From: an uncultured Tateyamaria sp.
Lineage (GTDB): Bacteria; Pseudomonadota; Alphaproteobacteria; Rhodobacterales; Rhodobacteraceae
Length of the DNA stretch: 64,000 bases
Direction of reading: 5' to 3'
Assembly: GCA_947501275.1 (NCBI GenBank)
Contig: CANMVD010000001.1
Location: 1,736,001-1,800,000, forward strand
The notes under the pieces were generated by a model. The model did not search any database. It was not told where the DNA came from and saw nothing but the letters and a program-made list of their open reading frames with translations. The translations under genes were made by a program, and so were the position numbers. This document shows positions 33,605 to 43,662 of the stretch, piece by piece (the stretch's first letter is position 1; each line of letters starts with the position of its first letter).

Positions 33605-35560
33605 ATGAAATGGATCGCACGCATTATCGGGTTTTTCTTTGTTCTGATCGTTGTGGGGGTCATATCGATCTTTTTTCTGCCAGCGGACCGGATCGCGAAA
33701 CTGGCTGCCGATCAGATACGCATCGCTACAGGGCGGGACGTGACCGTTACGGGAGACGTGGCGATGTCTGTCTGGCCGGTTCTGGGCATCAGTGCCGGTG
33801 GGTTGGAGGTCGGTAACGCGGATTGGTCCGATCAGGGGCCGATGCTCACGGCTGAAAATGCGGCCATCGGCGTTGATCTGTTGGCCTATATCACCAATCG
33901 CGAGATCAGGATTACCAATATCGAGGCAACAAGCCCCACAATCCGTCTCGAAAGCCGTGCGGATGGGCGGGCGTCCTGGGTCTTTACCGACGCCAGCGGT
34001 GAGGCGCAGATCGAGACAGAAACGGCCCCCGACCGCGCCCCTCAGGCGATTTCGATTGAGCGGTTGAACGTGACCAATGCGACGCTGATCTATGATGCAG
34101 AAGGAGCTGACCTTGTGTCATACTCCGGCGTCGATCTGACGCTGGACTGGCCGGAACGGTTGGGCGCGGCGACCCTGAACGCGACCTTGCGCCCCGCGGG
34201 CAGCCCTGTGGAGGTCGAAGCGGCCATCGAACGTTTCGCGGGCTTTATCACGGGGCAGGTACAACCTGTTGACGTGAGCATCTCGGCCGGAGGAGGAACC
34301 GCCAGCCTGAAGGGACGTGGCAGCACGTCAGGCGACGTTGCGGGCCGGTTGACGCTGGACATGCCCAGCACCGATGCGTTTTTTGCCGCCCTTGCCTTGC
34401 CGCAACCCGGATTGCCGCCGGCCCTTGGGCAAGCGGTGGATCTGAGCACTGATCTGACACTGACGTCGGATCGTCGATTGTCCCTACGGGATCTGACAGC
34501 CGACCTTGGCGGGAATGCGCTGAGCGGTGCGGCAGATATCAACCTCAACGGCACGCCCCAAATCAATGCACAGCTGAACGCCGGGGCGTTGGATCTGCGC
34601 AGTGCAACAGGGGCAAACAGCAGCGATGGAGGAAACAACGCGCCCGCACCTGCAGGCAGTGGCTGGCCTACTGACCGCATTGATGCAAGCGGACTTGCCG
34701 CCTTTAACGGAGAGATCGCACTGACGGCCTCATCTATCGATCTTGGGCAGTTCAAGCTGGGCCAAACCCGCACGCTTTTGCGCAATGACCGCAGCCGCAT
34801 GGTTTTTGAATTGCGCGAGATCGCCGCCTATGCAGGAACTGTCACGGGCGAATTCGTGATGAACAACCGCTCAGGCCTGAGCGTGGGAGGCAAGTTAATC
34901 GCCCAGGGCCTGTCCATGCAGGACGTGCTGCGAGATGCCGCCGGGATCGAACGACTGACCGGAAATGCGAATGCCGAGATGTCTTTTCTTGGTGTCGGCA
35001 ACAGCGTGGATGCAATCATGAAATCGCTGTCGGGCAAGGGTGCGATCAAGTTCGGGCAGGGCACCATTCAGGGCATTGATCTGGACCGTCTCATGCGTTC
35101 GGGCAGTGTTGGTGGCGGGACGACCGTTTTTGACAGCCTTGGCGGAACCTGGACCATTGATGCTGGCGTGTTGCGCAATTCGGACCTGCTTTTGTCATTG
35201 GCGAATTACGAAGCGCGCGGGGCAGGGCAGGTCGGGTTGGGTCAGCAGACCATCGACTATACGTTCACGCCAGTGGCCTTGAGGGCAAATGAAGGGACGG
35301 GCATCGCCATTCCGGTGCGCATTCGTGGCCCATGGTCCGACCCCAGCATTTTGCCAGATCTAGAGGCCGCAATTGATTTGAACCTTGGGGCCAAGATCGA
35401 AGAGCAAAAGGAACAGGTCAAAGCCAGGGCCAAGGAGGCTGTGCGCGCCAAAGTTGCGGAAGAGCTCAACATCACCGACGAAGGCCAAGACCTTGGGGAT
35501 GCCGCCAAGCAGAAGCTGGAAGACGAAGTGAAACGGGGACTGCGATCACTGTTTGATTAG
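33605..35560 (+). CDS. AsmA-family envelope protein
   Basis: The 651-residue protein has an N-terminal membrane helix (about residues 5-25) and a large periplasmic part. It has the AsmA layout: an ATGRDVTVTGDV segment and GLEVGNADWSD near the N-terminus, and a C-terminal domain with GKGAIKFGQGTIQGIDLDRLM and DSLGGTWTIDAGVLRN. AsmA-like proteins are linked to lipid transport between membranes and outer-membrane assembly. The C-terminal 60 residues are charged and likely helical. The start at 33605 has GGAG upstream. It diverges from rimO across about 100 bp. Confidence 0.88.
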   Translation: MKWIARIIGFFFVLIVVGVISIFFLPADRIAKLAADQIRIATGRDVTVTGDVAMSVWPVLGISAGGLEVGNADWSDQGPMLTAENAAIGVDLLAYITNREIRITNIEATSPTIRLESRADGRASWVFTDASGEAQIETETAPDRAPQAISIERLNVTNATLIYDAEGADLVSYSGVDLTLDWPERLGAATLNATLRPAGSPVEVEAAIERFAGFITGQVQPVDVSISAGGGTASLKGRGSTSGDVAGRLTLDMPSTDAFFAALALPQPGLPPALGQAVDLSTDLTLTSDRRLSLRDLTADLGGNALSGAADINLNGTPQINAQLNAGALDLRSATGANSSDGGNNAPAPAGSGWPTDRIDASGLAAFNGEIALTASSIDLGQFKLGQTRTLLRNDRSRMVFELREIAAYAGTVTGEFVMNNRSGLSVGGKLIAQGLSMQDVLRDAAGIERLTGNANAEMSFLGVGNSVDAIMKSLSGKGAIKFGQGTIQGIDLDRLMRSGSVGGGTTVFDSLGGTWTIDAGVLRNSDLLLSLANYEARGAGQVGLGQQTIDYTFTPVALRANEGTGIAIPVRIRGPWSDPSILPDLEAAIDLNLGAKIEEQKEQVKARAKEAVRAKVAEELNITDEGQDLGDAAKQKLEDEVKRGLRSLFD

Positions 35561-35580
35561 GCTTTGCAAGCCTCACGAGC

Positions 35581-35604
35581 CCGTTTGTTGCGTTTTCAAA
35601 ACGG
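35581..35604. terminator. Short hairpin between convergent genes
   Basis: CCGTTT (35581-35586) and AAACGG (35599-35604) are complementary around a 12-nt loop. It lies between the AsmA stop (35560) and the stop of the convergent gene (35615). The stem is short and only moderately stable, so its terminator role is uncertain. Confidence 0.3.
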
Positions 35605-35614
35605 CTTTGGCGCC

Positions 35615-36049
35615 TTAGCGATAGACGCCAACCACATAACCGGGTGCCATCGACGCAGGTGATCCTCGCGAAAACAGACGCGAGAAAATGCTGGAACGCG
35701 TGACTGTTTCCACAGGCCTTTGAACGACTGGATCGGCGATCGCTACGGCCTGAACAGGTTCAGGCGCAGGCGCTGTTATTGGAATTGGGGTGGGCAATGG
35801 CACCGGTGTCGCCTGTGCGAATGGCGTGTCGGTTTGGCCATAGATCGTCAAAGCACAATGTGCCGTTGCACCAGCCTGCACATATAGCAAAGACCATGCG
35901 TTGGGTTGCCCGTTGTGGTCTGGCGCATATACGCAGCCGTTCTTCAACGTGATCAGGTGTACGCCTTGGGGTCCCACTTGGCCGATCACATCTGCATTGG
36001 CGGAATTGGCGGCCACAAAAAGGCCAGCGGCGAAGAACAATGGACGCAT
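35615..36049 (-). CDS. Exported proline-rich protein of unknown function
   Basis: The 144-residue protein starts with a clear signal peptide (MRPLFFAAGLFVAANSANA). Its middle region holds CVYAPDHNGQPNAWSLLYV and a TAHC cysteine. A proline-rich linker runs from about residue 80 to 100, and the C-terminus includes RSSIFSRLFSRGSP. I do not recognise its family. GGAGG nine bases before ATG 36049 supports that start. It is probably periplasmic or surface-exposed; the function is unknown. It converges with the AsmA gene. Confidence 0.6.
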   Translation of the reverse strand: MRPLFFAAGLFVAANSANADVIGQVGPQGVHLITLKNGCVYAPDHNGQPNAWSLLYVQAGATAHCALTIYGQTDTPFAQATPVPLPTPIPITAPAPEPVQAVAIADPVVQRPVETVTRSSIFSRLFSRGSPASMAPGYVVGVYR

Positions 36050-36380
36050 AATGCGTACCTCCCATCCCAGTATCAATTCCCCCGCGTCTGGTTCGGATGT
36101 CAGGCAAAATGGTCGGGAAGGTGGCGGAAATGTGGCAGGAATGTGGCAAGGCCCAATGGCGTCGCGACTGTGGTTTTCAGTGCACAGGTGTCTGGCGCGC
36201 CGCGTGAATTTTCGTGCAGTTCATAGGGCAGTGTAGGCAAGCGAGCGGCACGTGCCTGTCGCTGCTCTGGTGTGAATGAAGCCCGGAGTCCGGTCCTCAA
36301 CGCGTTAGGTGACGCGTGATGTTTCCAGTGCTTCGTCAAACGCAGAAGCCGTCCATGTAAAAAACGTCGCCCAGAGAGGT
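36050..36380. other. 331-bp intergenic region without a supported gene
   Basis: No convincing gene is present. A minus-strand frame crosses it but mostly shadows the phosphomannomutase gene. It contains a tandem GGAAATGTGGCA/GGAATGTGGCA (36126-36148) and a palindrome GGCACGTGCC (36247-36256), which extends imperfectly to 22 bp (36241-36262). The palindrome could be a regulator site. No role can be assigned. Confidence 0.5.
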
Positions 36381-37877
36381 TCAGAAGGTCTGATCGTAAT
36401 CCCCGACACCCGGCTCTGTCCGGATCACCGCGTCGATGTCGGCAAAGATCGCGCGCAATTCTACTTCGCTTTCCGGGCTTTCGCACACCACAACAAGGTT
36501 GGGAGTGTTCGAGGATGCGCGCACCAGTCCCCAGCCGCCATTGTCGAGGATCACGCGCGCGCCATTGACGGTCACCACGTCTTTGATTGCGCGCCCCCCA
36601 AGTGTCCCGCCGTTCTGTGCCATGGCGGCAAGTTTTGTCACGATCCGCTCGAGGATGTCGTATTTCTCGGTGTCCGCGGCATAGGGGGACATCGTTGGCG
36701 TTGCATATGTCTTGGGCAAGGCACGGCGCAGATCGGACATCTTCATGTCCGGGTTGCGGTCCATCAACTTGCAGATCTCGACAGCCACACGCATGCCGCA
36801 GTCATAGCCACGCCCGATAGGCTCGGCGAGAAAGTAGTGTCCCGACTTTTCAAAACCGGCCAACGCGCCGATCTGCTTGACGCGGCGCTTCATATGGCTG
36901 TGCCCTGTCTTCCAGTAGTCAGCTTTCACACCGTGTTTTTGCAGTTCGGGGTCTGATGCAAACAGGCCTGTCGACTTAACATCGGCCACAAAGGTCGCGT
37001 TTGGGTAGATCTTGGCCAGATCGCGGGCCATGATCACGCCAACCTTGTCGGCAAAGATCTCCTCGCCTTCGTCATCCACCACGCCGCAGCGATCGCCATC
37101 TCCGTCAAAGCCCAGGGCAAAGTCTGCGCCGGATGCTTTGACCGATGCGGCCATGTCATGCAGCATTTCCATCGCTTCGGGATTGGGGTTGTAGTGGGGA
37201 AAAGTGTAATCGAGAGCGTTATGGCTCTCGATCACTTCCACACCCAAACGACGGAACAGTTCCGGGCCAAAGGCAGATGCGGTGCCATTCCCCGTTGCGC
37301 ACACCACCTTGAGTTTGCGGGTCATTTTGAAGTCCCCGACAAGGTCTTGCATATAGGCCTCTTGTACGCCGTCAACGAACTCATATCCGCCACCGCTGCG
37401 GGTTTCGCCCTGACCCTCGAGAACGATGTCGCGCAGTTCCGCCATTTCGTCTGGGCCGTGGGTCAGCGGGCGGTCAAAGCCCATTTTGACACCCGTCCAA
37501 CCGTTAGGGTTGTGGCTGGCCGTGACCATGGCCACGGCCGGCACATCCAGATGGAACTGGCTGAAATAGGCCATGGGCGACAGGGCCGGGCCGATATCCT
37601 TGACCTGAATGCCTGCCTGCATCAGGCCCACCATCAATGCGTTCTTGATGGACAGTGAATAGTCACGATAGTCGTTGCCAACCGCGATCACCGGCGGGAT
37701 ACCACGGCGCTGCATCTGGGTGCCGAGGCCAAGGCCAAGGGCGGTCATACCGGGCAGATTGATTTCATCCGGGTACTTCCAGCGGGCGTCATATTCGCGA
37801 AAACCGGTGGGCGCGATCATGGGGTCGCGCAGGAACTCCCACGTGTTCTGGGTGACCTGTGGCAGGGGTTTTCTCAT
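36381..37877 (-). CDS. Phosphomannomutase/phosphoglucomutase (AlgC/ManB family)
   Basis: The 498-residue enzyme interconverts hexose 6- and 1-phosphates for sugar-nucleotide synthesis. The phosphoserine loop is MVTASHNPNGWTGVKMG near residues 117-133, with the serine that carries phosphate. The metal loop is GFDGDGDRCGVVD, and the sugar loop SGHYFLAEP follows. These are the alpha-D-phosphohexomutase motifs in order. It is the last of four minus-strand genes with kdsA, kpsE and kpsT, so it likely supplies mannose or glucose precursors for the capsule. Which sugar it prefers is not clear. Confidence 0.88.
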   Translation of the reverse strand: MRKPLPQVTQNTWEFLRDPMIAPTGFREYDARWKYPDEINLPGMTALGLGLGTQMQRRGIPPVIAVGNDYRDYSLSIKNALMVGLMQAGIQVKDIGPALSPMAYFSQFHLDVPAVAMVTASHNPNGWTGVKMGFDRPLTHGPDEMAELRDIVLEGQGETRSGGGYEFVDGVQEAYMQDLVGDFKMTRKLKVVCATGNGTASAFGPELFRRLGVEVIESHNALDYTFPHYNPNPEAMEMLHDMAASVKASGADFALGFDGDGDRCGVVDDEGEEIFADKVGVIMARDLAKIYPNATFVADVKSTGLFASDPELQKHGVKADYWKTGHSHMKRRVKQIGALAGFEKSGHYFLAEPIGRGYDCGMRVAVEICKLMDRNPDMKMSDLRRALPKTYATPTMSPYAADTEKYDILERIVTKLAAMAQNGGTLGGRAIKDVVTVNGARVILDNGGWGLVRASSNTPNLVVVCESPESEVELRAIFADIDAVIRTEPGVGDYDQTF

Positions 37878-37892
37878 GTCTGTCTCGCTTCG

Positions 37893-38726
37893 TCAGATCG
37901 CAATCGGGTTGGCCTTGGCCAATGCGTCGAATTTCATCAAGCTGTCGATCAGCGCAGGCATCTGATCAAGGTAGATCATGTTTGGGCCGTCAGACGGGGC
38001 GGTGTCGGGGTCGGGATGGGTTTCGATGAAAACAGCACCCACGCCAATCGCGACTGCGGCGCGGGCCATGACCGGCGCAAATTCACGCTGACCGCCGCTG
38101 GACCCACCTTTGCCGCCCGGCTGCTGAACGGAGTGGGTGGCGTCCATCACAACCGGGTATCCGGTTTGGGCCATCTGGGGCAGCGACCGCATGTCGGCCA
38201 CAAGCGTGTTGTACCCAAAGGACGTGCCCCGCTCGGTCAGCAGGATACGATCATTCCCGGTGCTTTCGATCTTGGAGATGATGTTGGGCATTTCCCAAGG
38301 GGCAAGGAACTGTCCCTTTTTCACATTTACCACTGCAGCTGTGTTACCTGCCGCCAGCAGCATGTCAGTCTGGCGGCACAGGAACGCAGGGATCTGCAGT
38401 ATGTCAGCGACTTCCGCCACGGGGGCGCATTGTGCCTCTGTGTGGACATCCGTGAGGACGGGCACACCGTTGGCGTCCTTGATCGCCTGAAGCGCAGCAA
38501 GCCCAGCCTCCATGCCGAGACCACGCCCCCCAGATAGGGAGGTGCGATTGGCTTTGTCGTAGCTAGCCTTGAAGACATATTGCGCACCGGCTGCGTCGCA
38601 GATCTCTTTCATGCGGCCAGCGATGTCCTGACCCAAGCCCTCGCTTTCCAGTGCGCAGGGGCCTGCGATTACCGTAAGGGGGCGGTCATTGCCGATGGTC
38701 AGGCCACCGATTGCGACATGTTTCAT
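37893..38726 (-). CDS. kdsA: 3-deoxy-8-phosphooctulonate synthase (Kdo-8-P synthase)
   Basis: This 277-residue enzyme joins phosphoenolpyruvate and arabinose 5-phosphate to give Kdo 8-phosphate. It has the family opening [10 protein letters not shown], then [24 protein letters not shown] near residues 53-76. [23 protein letters not shown] is also diagnostic of KdsA over DAHP synthases. Kdo is needed for lipopolysaccharide, and often also as the linker of capsule polymers, which suits the location in a kps block. It starts one base after the kpsE stop, so the two are coupled. Confidence 0.96.
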   Translation of the reverse strand: MKHVAIGGLTIGNDRPLTVIAGPCALESEGLGQDIAGRMKEICDAAGAQYVFKASYDKANRTSLSGGRGLGMEAGLAALQAIKDANGVPVLTDVHTEAQCAPVAEVADILQIPAFLCRQTDMLLAAGNTAAVVNVKKGQFLAPWEMPNIISKIESTGNDRILLTERGTSFGYNTLVADMRSLPQMAQTGYPVVMDATHSVQQPGGKGGSSGGQREFAPVMARAAVAIGVGAVFIETHPDPDTAPSDGPNMIYLDQMPALIDSLMKFDALAKANPIAI

Positions 38727-38727
38727 G

Positions 38728-40434
38728 TTAGCTGGTCACTTGTTCTCTGAGGATCGACGCGGTGAGCGAAATCATCAGATAGATGCCTGCAAAGACCAGA
38801 AATGCCAAGATCGTGTTTTCGAATGCACGGGGATAGGTCGGTTCTTCGGGTGCGATGGGGGCCACGGCCACTGTCAGATACCGCACCTGGCGACTTGCTT
38901 CGACGCGGGCCTGCTCCATCTGTTGCAATGCTGATTGCATCATCAGGTCACGGGCTGCGACGTCCGCTTGGGCCAAAGCGATGCGCGCGGCGCGTTCCGC
39001 CAACGAATTCTCGCCCTGGCTGACATCGGTCATGCGGTCGTTGAGTTTTGTCAATTGAGCCTGATACGCAGCGAGTGTATCGCGGGCACCGTTGACCCGG
39101 CTCTGGTTGGGGCGCGCGTTGTTAAGCAAGCTGGCCAGTTCGATCTCTTTTTCGATGATCTGGGTTTCGACCGTGCTGATCTGGGTGCGCAAGCTGGCGA
39201 TGACGCCTTCGGGATCCAGCGTGGCGCCTTCGCCTTCGGTTTGCAGGCGGACAAGCACCTCTTGAGCTGCACGACGTTCCGCTTCGGCGCGTTCGAACCC
39301 TTCGCGCGCGTCCTTCATCTGGTCATCGCGTTTTTGTGCGGACAGGTTGTTGACGCGGTCCTCGGCATAACTGATCAGACGCCGGGAATATTGGGCGGAC
39401 ACCTCGGGATCAGCAGCAGCGACCTCCATGCGGATCATGCCTTCGGTCGGGTCGTAGCCGATTTTGACGTTCTTTTTGAACGTCTTGTAGGCTTCCTCGT
39501 TGGTCGGGTTGTCGCTCAGGCGCTGAATCGGGTCGATCCAATCCTGCGTGAAGTGCGACTTGAAGCCGATGTCGCGATCCAGCCGCAGCATGGCATCCTT
39601 GGACTGCAGGAAACCTTGCACTGCGATGCTGTCGGAGTTGGTGGCGAATTGCGTTGGCAACAACCCACCCAAGGGGCCAGCGCCGCCGGACCCCTCGTTC
39701 TGAATGATCAGAAACTCCGATTTGGTCGCATACATAGGCGTGGCGATGGCGTAAAAGTAGTAGCCCGCAAGAAACGTGGGCAGTGCGACAAAGAATGCGA
39801 GCCGCACCAGCAAGAGGCCCATTTTTTTGCGGCGACGGCGCGAAATATCGCGCTGAATGTTCTTGATGTCCTTGGCACGCCTATCTGCCGGGCTCAATTC
39901 GGTGGAGGGCAGTTGTTGCCGCTGTACCGGGACGGTCTGCGGCAACTGGACCTTGTTGCTTGCAACGACACCTGCACCTGCACCGCCTGTTTGGGCGGGT
40001 AGATTGGCAAATGCGTCAGGCGCTCCGCCTTCGTGTTGTTCTGCGCCGGCTTGGGGCACCACAAGTTCCAGCATGTTGGAGCGTTGGAACGGGTCGATCC
40101 CTTGTGCGCGCAGCAACCGAACAGCGTCAAAATCCGATGTTGCAGGCAGGCCGTGCTTTTGAGCAACTCGGCGCGCCATGCGCAATTGCCGCCCGGTCAG
40201 CCCTTCCTGACGGATGGCGTCAATGGTGTTTTCGCTTTCGACCTGTGCGGGCGCTGCAACGTCGCCACTGCGCGCTGTTGGCTGCGGCTGTGCGGCTTGC
40301 TCTTGACGCGGCGGTTGCGGGGGAGCGGCCTTGGCCTCACCTTCGCTGGCCGCTTGCCTCGAAGCAGCATCGGTGCCGGGCGTCGGGGGTGTCCGCTTGA
40401 TGCGGAACTTCCTAGCTTTCGGTTTCGTAGTCAT
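38728..40434 (-). CDS. kpsE: Capsule polysaccharide export inner-membrane protein (KpsE/RkpR type)
   Basis: The 568-residue protein has a long proline-, glutamine- and alanine-rich cytoplasmic N-terminus (about 200 residues). A first membrane helix follows near residues 219-242, then a periplasmic region with coiled-coil segments. The second membrane helix lies close to the C-terminus, with [20 protein letters not shown]. This is the topology of KpsE/PCP-family proteins, which bridge the ABC exporter and the outer-membrane channel. The extended N-terminus is unusual compared with E. coli KpsE. ATG 40434 overlaps kpsT by 23 bp, so translation is coupled. Confidence 0.85.
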   Translation of the reverse strand: MTTKPKARKFRIKRTPPTPGTDAASRQAASEGEAKAAPPQPPRQEQAAQPQPTARSGDVAAPAQVESENTIDAIRQEGLTGRQLRMARRVAQKHGLPATSDFDAVRLLRAQGIDPFQRSNMLELVVPQAGAEQHEGGAPDAFANLPAQTGGAGAGVVASNKVQLPQTVPVQRQQLPSTELSPADRRAKDIKNIQRDISRRRRKKMGLLLVRLAFFVALPTFLAGYYFYAIATPMYATKSEFLIIQNEGSGGAGPLGGLLPTQFATNSDSIAVQGFLQSKDAMLRLDRDIGFKSHFTQDWIDPIQRLSDNPTNEEAYKTFKKNVKIGYDPTEGMIRMEVAAADPEVSAQYSRRLISYAEDRVNNLSAQKRDDQMKDAREGFERAEAERRAAQEVLVRLQTEGEGATLDPEGVIASLRTQISTVETQIIEKEIELASLLNNARPNQSRVNGARDTLAAYQAQLTKLNDRMTDVSQGENSLAERAARIALAQADVAARDLMMQSALQQMEQARVEASRQVRYLTVAVAPIAPEEPTYPRAFENTILAFLVFAGIYLMISLTASILREQVTS

Positions 40435-41071
40435 AAAGCCTCTTCGCCTCTTCCAAGGTGTCGAACATGTGCAGCTTGCCATCCAGCAGCACAGCAGCAG
40501 ACCGCGCGAATTTCTCCAGCGTCTGGGCCTGATGAGACACGATGATAATGGTTGTGGTGCGCAGGCGTTCCCGCAATATCTCGCCCGCTTTTCGATTGAA
40601 ATCAACGTCCGTACTGGACGGCATTCCTTCGTCGATCAGATAGATATCAAAGTCGAGGGCCAGCATGAGCGCAAAAGAAAACCGCGCCCGCATCCCTGAC
40701 GAATACGTCCCGAGGGGTTGGTCGAAATACTCGCCCAAGTTGCAAAGCCAGCGGCAGAAACTCTCGACGTAGTCGGGATCAAGCCCGTACAAGCGCGCAA
40801 TGTAGCGCGAGTTTTCGTGGGCCGAAATCTTGGGCAGGACACCGCCCATAAAACCCAATGGAAACGAGATGTTGCACGCGCGCACGATCTCGCCCTCATC
40901 CGGCTTTTCAAGGCCCGCCATCATGTTGATCAGCGTCGTTTTCCCGGTACCGTTTGGCGCAAGCACACCCAAGGAATGACCCAAGTCCACACGGAAAGAT
41001 ACGCGGTCAAGGATCACCTTGTGCTGCGTGCCCGTCCAAAAGGACTTGGATACATCTCTGAACTCAAGCAT
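40412..41071 (-). CDS. kpsT: Capsule polysaccharide export ATPase (KpsT type)
   Basis: The 219-residue ATPase drives polysaccharide export. The Walker A loop is LAPNGTGKTTL near residues 37-47. The ABC signature is TYSSGMRARFSFAL and Walker B is IYLIDEGMPSS. The APNGTGK and YSSGM(R/K)xR forms are typical of KpsT. It is first of the kpsT-kpsE-kdsA-phosphomannomutase order on the minus strand. A KpsM-type permease is not in the window, so the membrane partner must lie elsewhere. Confidence 0.93.
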   Translation of the reverse strand: MLEFRDVSKSFWTGTQHKVILDRVSFRVDLGHSLGVLAPNGTGKTTLINMMAGLEKPDEGEIVRACNISFPLGFMGGVLPKISAHENSRYIARLYGLDPDYVESFCRWLCNLGEYFDQPLGTYSSGMRARFSFALMLALDFDIYLIDEGMPSSTDVDFNRKAGEILRERLRTTTIIIVSHQAQTLEKFARSAAVLLDGKLHMFDTLEEAKRLYDYETES

Positions 41072-41273
41072 CCCGTGCTGCTCCGCGGTGTGCTGCTCTC
41101 ACCCCCCTCACAGGTGGTGAATCCGGTCCCTCCTTACCAGAGGTGTGTTAACGGTCTAATTACCGAGTTTGACGACATTATGTCCAAGTTACGGACAAAT
41201 GTATAGGCATCCATGGGGATTGTTGCCGGTATCAGAACGATGCATTGACCCCCTGCACGTATGCGTGAGCAGG

Positions 41274-42521
41274 CTATGTCTCTTGCTTTTGCACCTTGAA
41301 GATACGCCCGGCCACAATTGCGATGATCGCTGCGGCAAAGGAGAACAAGGCCCCCATCTTTGCGGCATCCTGTGTTGGCCCTGCATCAAATGCCGCTGCG
41401 GCAAAGAACAGGGAGACGGTAAATCCGATGGCGGCAACACAACCGATCACAACAAGGTCAATGATCCTCATACCTTCCGGGATCCCAAGCCCAAGCGGTC
41501 GCGCCGCAATCCAGCCCATGATCAGGATGCCCACTGGCTTGCCCACCAACAGCCCGGCCAGGACCAGCCATGTCGCGTCCCCTATCGCGCTGAACTCGAC
41601 CCCTGCATTGAGCAGACCAAAGAAAAACAGCACAATTTCCACAGGTGTTTTAAGCGCGTGTTCGATCTGGTTGAGCAGGTCTGTCAGGTATTTCTCGGCC
41701 GCGGCAAAAATCCCGAAGGCGCGGTCGGCATGGGGTATTGTGGGGACAATTGGCAACAGCCCAAGAGAGGGGTGCAAGCCACTGGCCATGAATCCGTACC
41801 AGCTGAAACAGCCTGCAAGCGCATAGGGCCAGAAACCCAGCTTTGTGCGCATCCAAGTGGAATTGGGGCGGTCCTGTTGTCCCCGATCCAGATAGCGCGG
41901 CAACCAGTTGGCCACGAAAAAGACGGCGAGCGCCGCCGCCAAGGACAACAGCAACCATTCCAGAGCCAGTTCGCCTGACGGGTAGAATATCGCCAGAATA
42001 ATCAGACCGGCGGCGTCATCGGCAATGGCCAACAGCAGCAGAAACCGCACAGCCGGATGACCAGCGCCGAAAACGATCCGCCCGACCAGATAGCTGAACG
42101 CAATATCTGTGGCTGTGGGTATGGCCCACCCATTTGCTACCGCATCGAACGTGGTAGAGCCAAAAAGCGTTGCGAGACCCAAGTAGACTGTGATTGGCCC
42201 CAACATTCCGCCAAGCGTTGCAAAAAGCGGTGTCGCGGCTTTCTTGCCGCGCAAAGACCCGTTTTTGAGGATCACCGCTTCCCACACCTCTTTTGCGGCG
42301 ATGGCGAAGAACAGGGCCATCAGCACGTCATTGACGAGGTAGTGCACTGTCAGGGTGCGGTGTCCGTCATGATAGTGCCCGATAGGCGCATGATCCCAGA
42401 TCACAAATTCGACGAAATGGTGGTAGCTGTCTACGTTGATGTTGGCCCAGATCAGCGCTGTGATCGCTCCGATAATCAGCAGCGATGAATATTCGGTCAG
42501 GAAACTCCAAACGCGGTACAT
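41274..42521 (-). CDS. nhaA: Na+/H+ antiporter NhaA
   Basis: The 415-residue protein has about twelve hydrophobic helices. The ion-binding ADDAAGLIILAIFY segment has the paired aspartates equivalent to Asp163-Asp164 of the E. coli protein. GWAIPTATDIAFSYLVG is also a family hallmark in the translocation core. The antiporter expels Na+ in exchange for H+ and gives salt and alkali tolerance, which suits a marine organism. It is a stand-alone gene on the minus strand between the capsule block and the ArsR/permease pair. Confidence 0.95.
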   Translation of the reverse strand: MYRVWSFLTEYSSLLIIGAITALIWANINVDSYHHFVEFVIWDHAPIGHYHDGHRTLTVHYLVNDVLMALFFAIAAKEVWEAVILKNGSLRGKKAATPLFATLGGMLGPITVYLGLATLFGSTTFDAVANGWAIPTATDIAFSYLVGRIVFGAGHPAVRFLLLLAIADDAAGLIILAIFYPSGELALEWLLLSLAAALAVFFVANWLPRYLDRGQQDRPNSTWMRTKLGFWPYALAGCFSWYGFMASGLHPSLGLLPIVPTIPHADRAFGIFAAAEKYLTDLLNQIEHALKTPVEIVLFFFGLLNAGVEFSAIGDATWLVLAGLLVGKPVGILIMGWIAARPLGLGIPEGMRIIDLVVIGCVAAIGFTVSLFFAAAAFDAGPTQDAAKMGALFSFAAAIIAIVAGRIFKVQKQET

Positions 42522-42618
42522 GCGTGGCCCACCCCTTGGTCTTTGGTCATGGGCTTAGCCTATCACCGTGCAATGGACCAATGAAACGTACGTGTCTGCC
42601 TTGATTGTGAACTGCGGA

Positions 42619-43662
42619 TCAGGCGACGATCTGCCAGGCGACCCCGGCCAAAACCGAACCGACAAGCGCAAAGCCAAGGTAAGCCGCAAAGACCCGGGGT
42701 TTGACCAGCGCCCATACGGCAAGGGCCGCGGGGATTGATGATACGCCACCTGCAATCATGAAGGACATTGCAGCGCCCGCGGCCATGCCTTGATCCAGCA
42801 GATCGCCGATCAAGGGCGCAGCGGCATAGCCGTTGAGATAGGCGGGCATTCCGACCAAGGCGCCCAGCATGATCGTGCCAAGACCACCGCCGCCCAGCAC
42901 GTTGGCAATGAAATCAGCCGGCATGTAGTAAACCATCAACCCTTCAATCACATATGCCAGAGTCAGCCACTTGAGCAGAAACACTCCGTTGTCCAATGCG
43001 GTCGCCCGAAAGATCTGGATGCGTTCGGGCACCGACCAGAATGTCCAGACAGGCTTGGCCGAAAACGGTGCTTTGACGCCACAGCACCCGCCCACGGCAG
43101 GTTTTGCGCGCAATGGATCGGCAAAGACGGGCGTGCGCGCGAGCATCAGTGTCCCAAAACCGCCGAACATGCCCAAGGCCACGGCAGCAACCGTTTTGGC
43201 AAGCGCAAATTCGAGGTCAATTGCGCCTGTGGTGATCGCAAACATCGCCGGGTCCATCAGCGGGGAGGCCAACCAGAACGCCATCACCGCGGCCAAGGGT
43301 GCCCCAACAGCCAAAAGGGCTGCGATAAAGGGAATGACCTCGCAAGAACAGAAAGGAGACAAGCCGCCAAGGAAGGCTGCCATGATGATCATGCGGGTTG
43401 GGTTGCCCTCGAACGCCTTGGCCAACAGGTTTTCGGCCCCCGTCGCCTTGAGGTAGGCAATGGCAAACACAGCAAAGAGAATAAAAGGCAATGTGCCACC
43501 AAGAGCCCCGGTTGCAAACCAGAGGACGTCATCGACCTGTTGGACATCAAAGACAGCCAGAAGGGCGACAATGACAGCGACAGCTATCCAGACCCGATCT
43601 ATGCGGCGCACCCACCCATACGACCGGGGGGACGAAGGCGAAGATGTCGTCGTGTCAGCCAT
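42619..43662 (-). CDS. Permease of the DUF318/ArsP family
   Basis: The 347-residue protein has eight to ten hydrophobic helices and the family motif GGLSPFCSCEVIPFIAALLAVGAPL in the first half, with the conserved CSC. A cysteine pair in GGCCGVKAP lies in the middle loop. The second half repeats the pattern with GMPAYLNGYAAAPL and AAGAAMSFMIAGG. ArsP-type members export organoarsenicals; others have unknown cargo. ATG 43662 is chosen because GAGGAG lies seven bases before it and overlaps the end of arsR, which coordinates their expression. Metal or metalloid export is the likely role. Confidence 0.82.
   Translation of the reverse strand: MADTTTSSPSSPRSYGWVRRIDRVWIAVAVIVALLAVFDVQQVDDVLWFATGALGGTLPFILFAVFAIAYLKATGAENLLAKAFEGNPTRMIIMAAFLGGLSPFCSCEVIPFIAALLAVGAPLAAVMAFWLASPLMDPAMFAITTGAIDLEFALAKTVAAVALGMFGGFGTLMLARTPVFADPLRAKPAVGGCCGVKAPFSAKPVWTFWSVPERIQIFRATALDNGVFLLKWLTLAYVIEGLMVYYMPADFIANVLGGGGLGTIMLGALVGMPAYLNGYAAAPLIGDLLDQGMAAGAAMSFMIAGGVSSIPAALAVWALVKPRVFAAYLGFALVGSVLAGVAWQIVA

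Noticed and set aside
36100-36486. Minus-strand frame of 128 codons across the 331-bp gap
   Set aside because: Its first third shadows the phosphomannomutase gene in another frame, the composition is arginine-rich, and no ribosome site or domain is visible.
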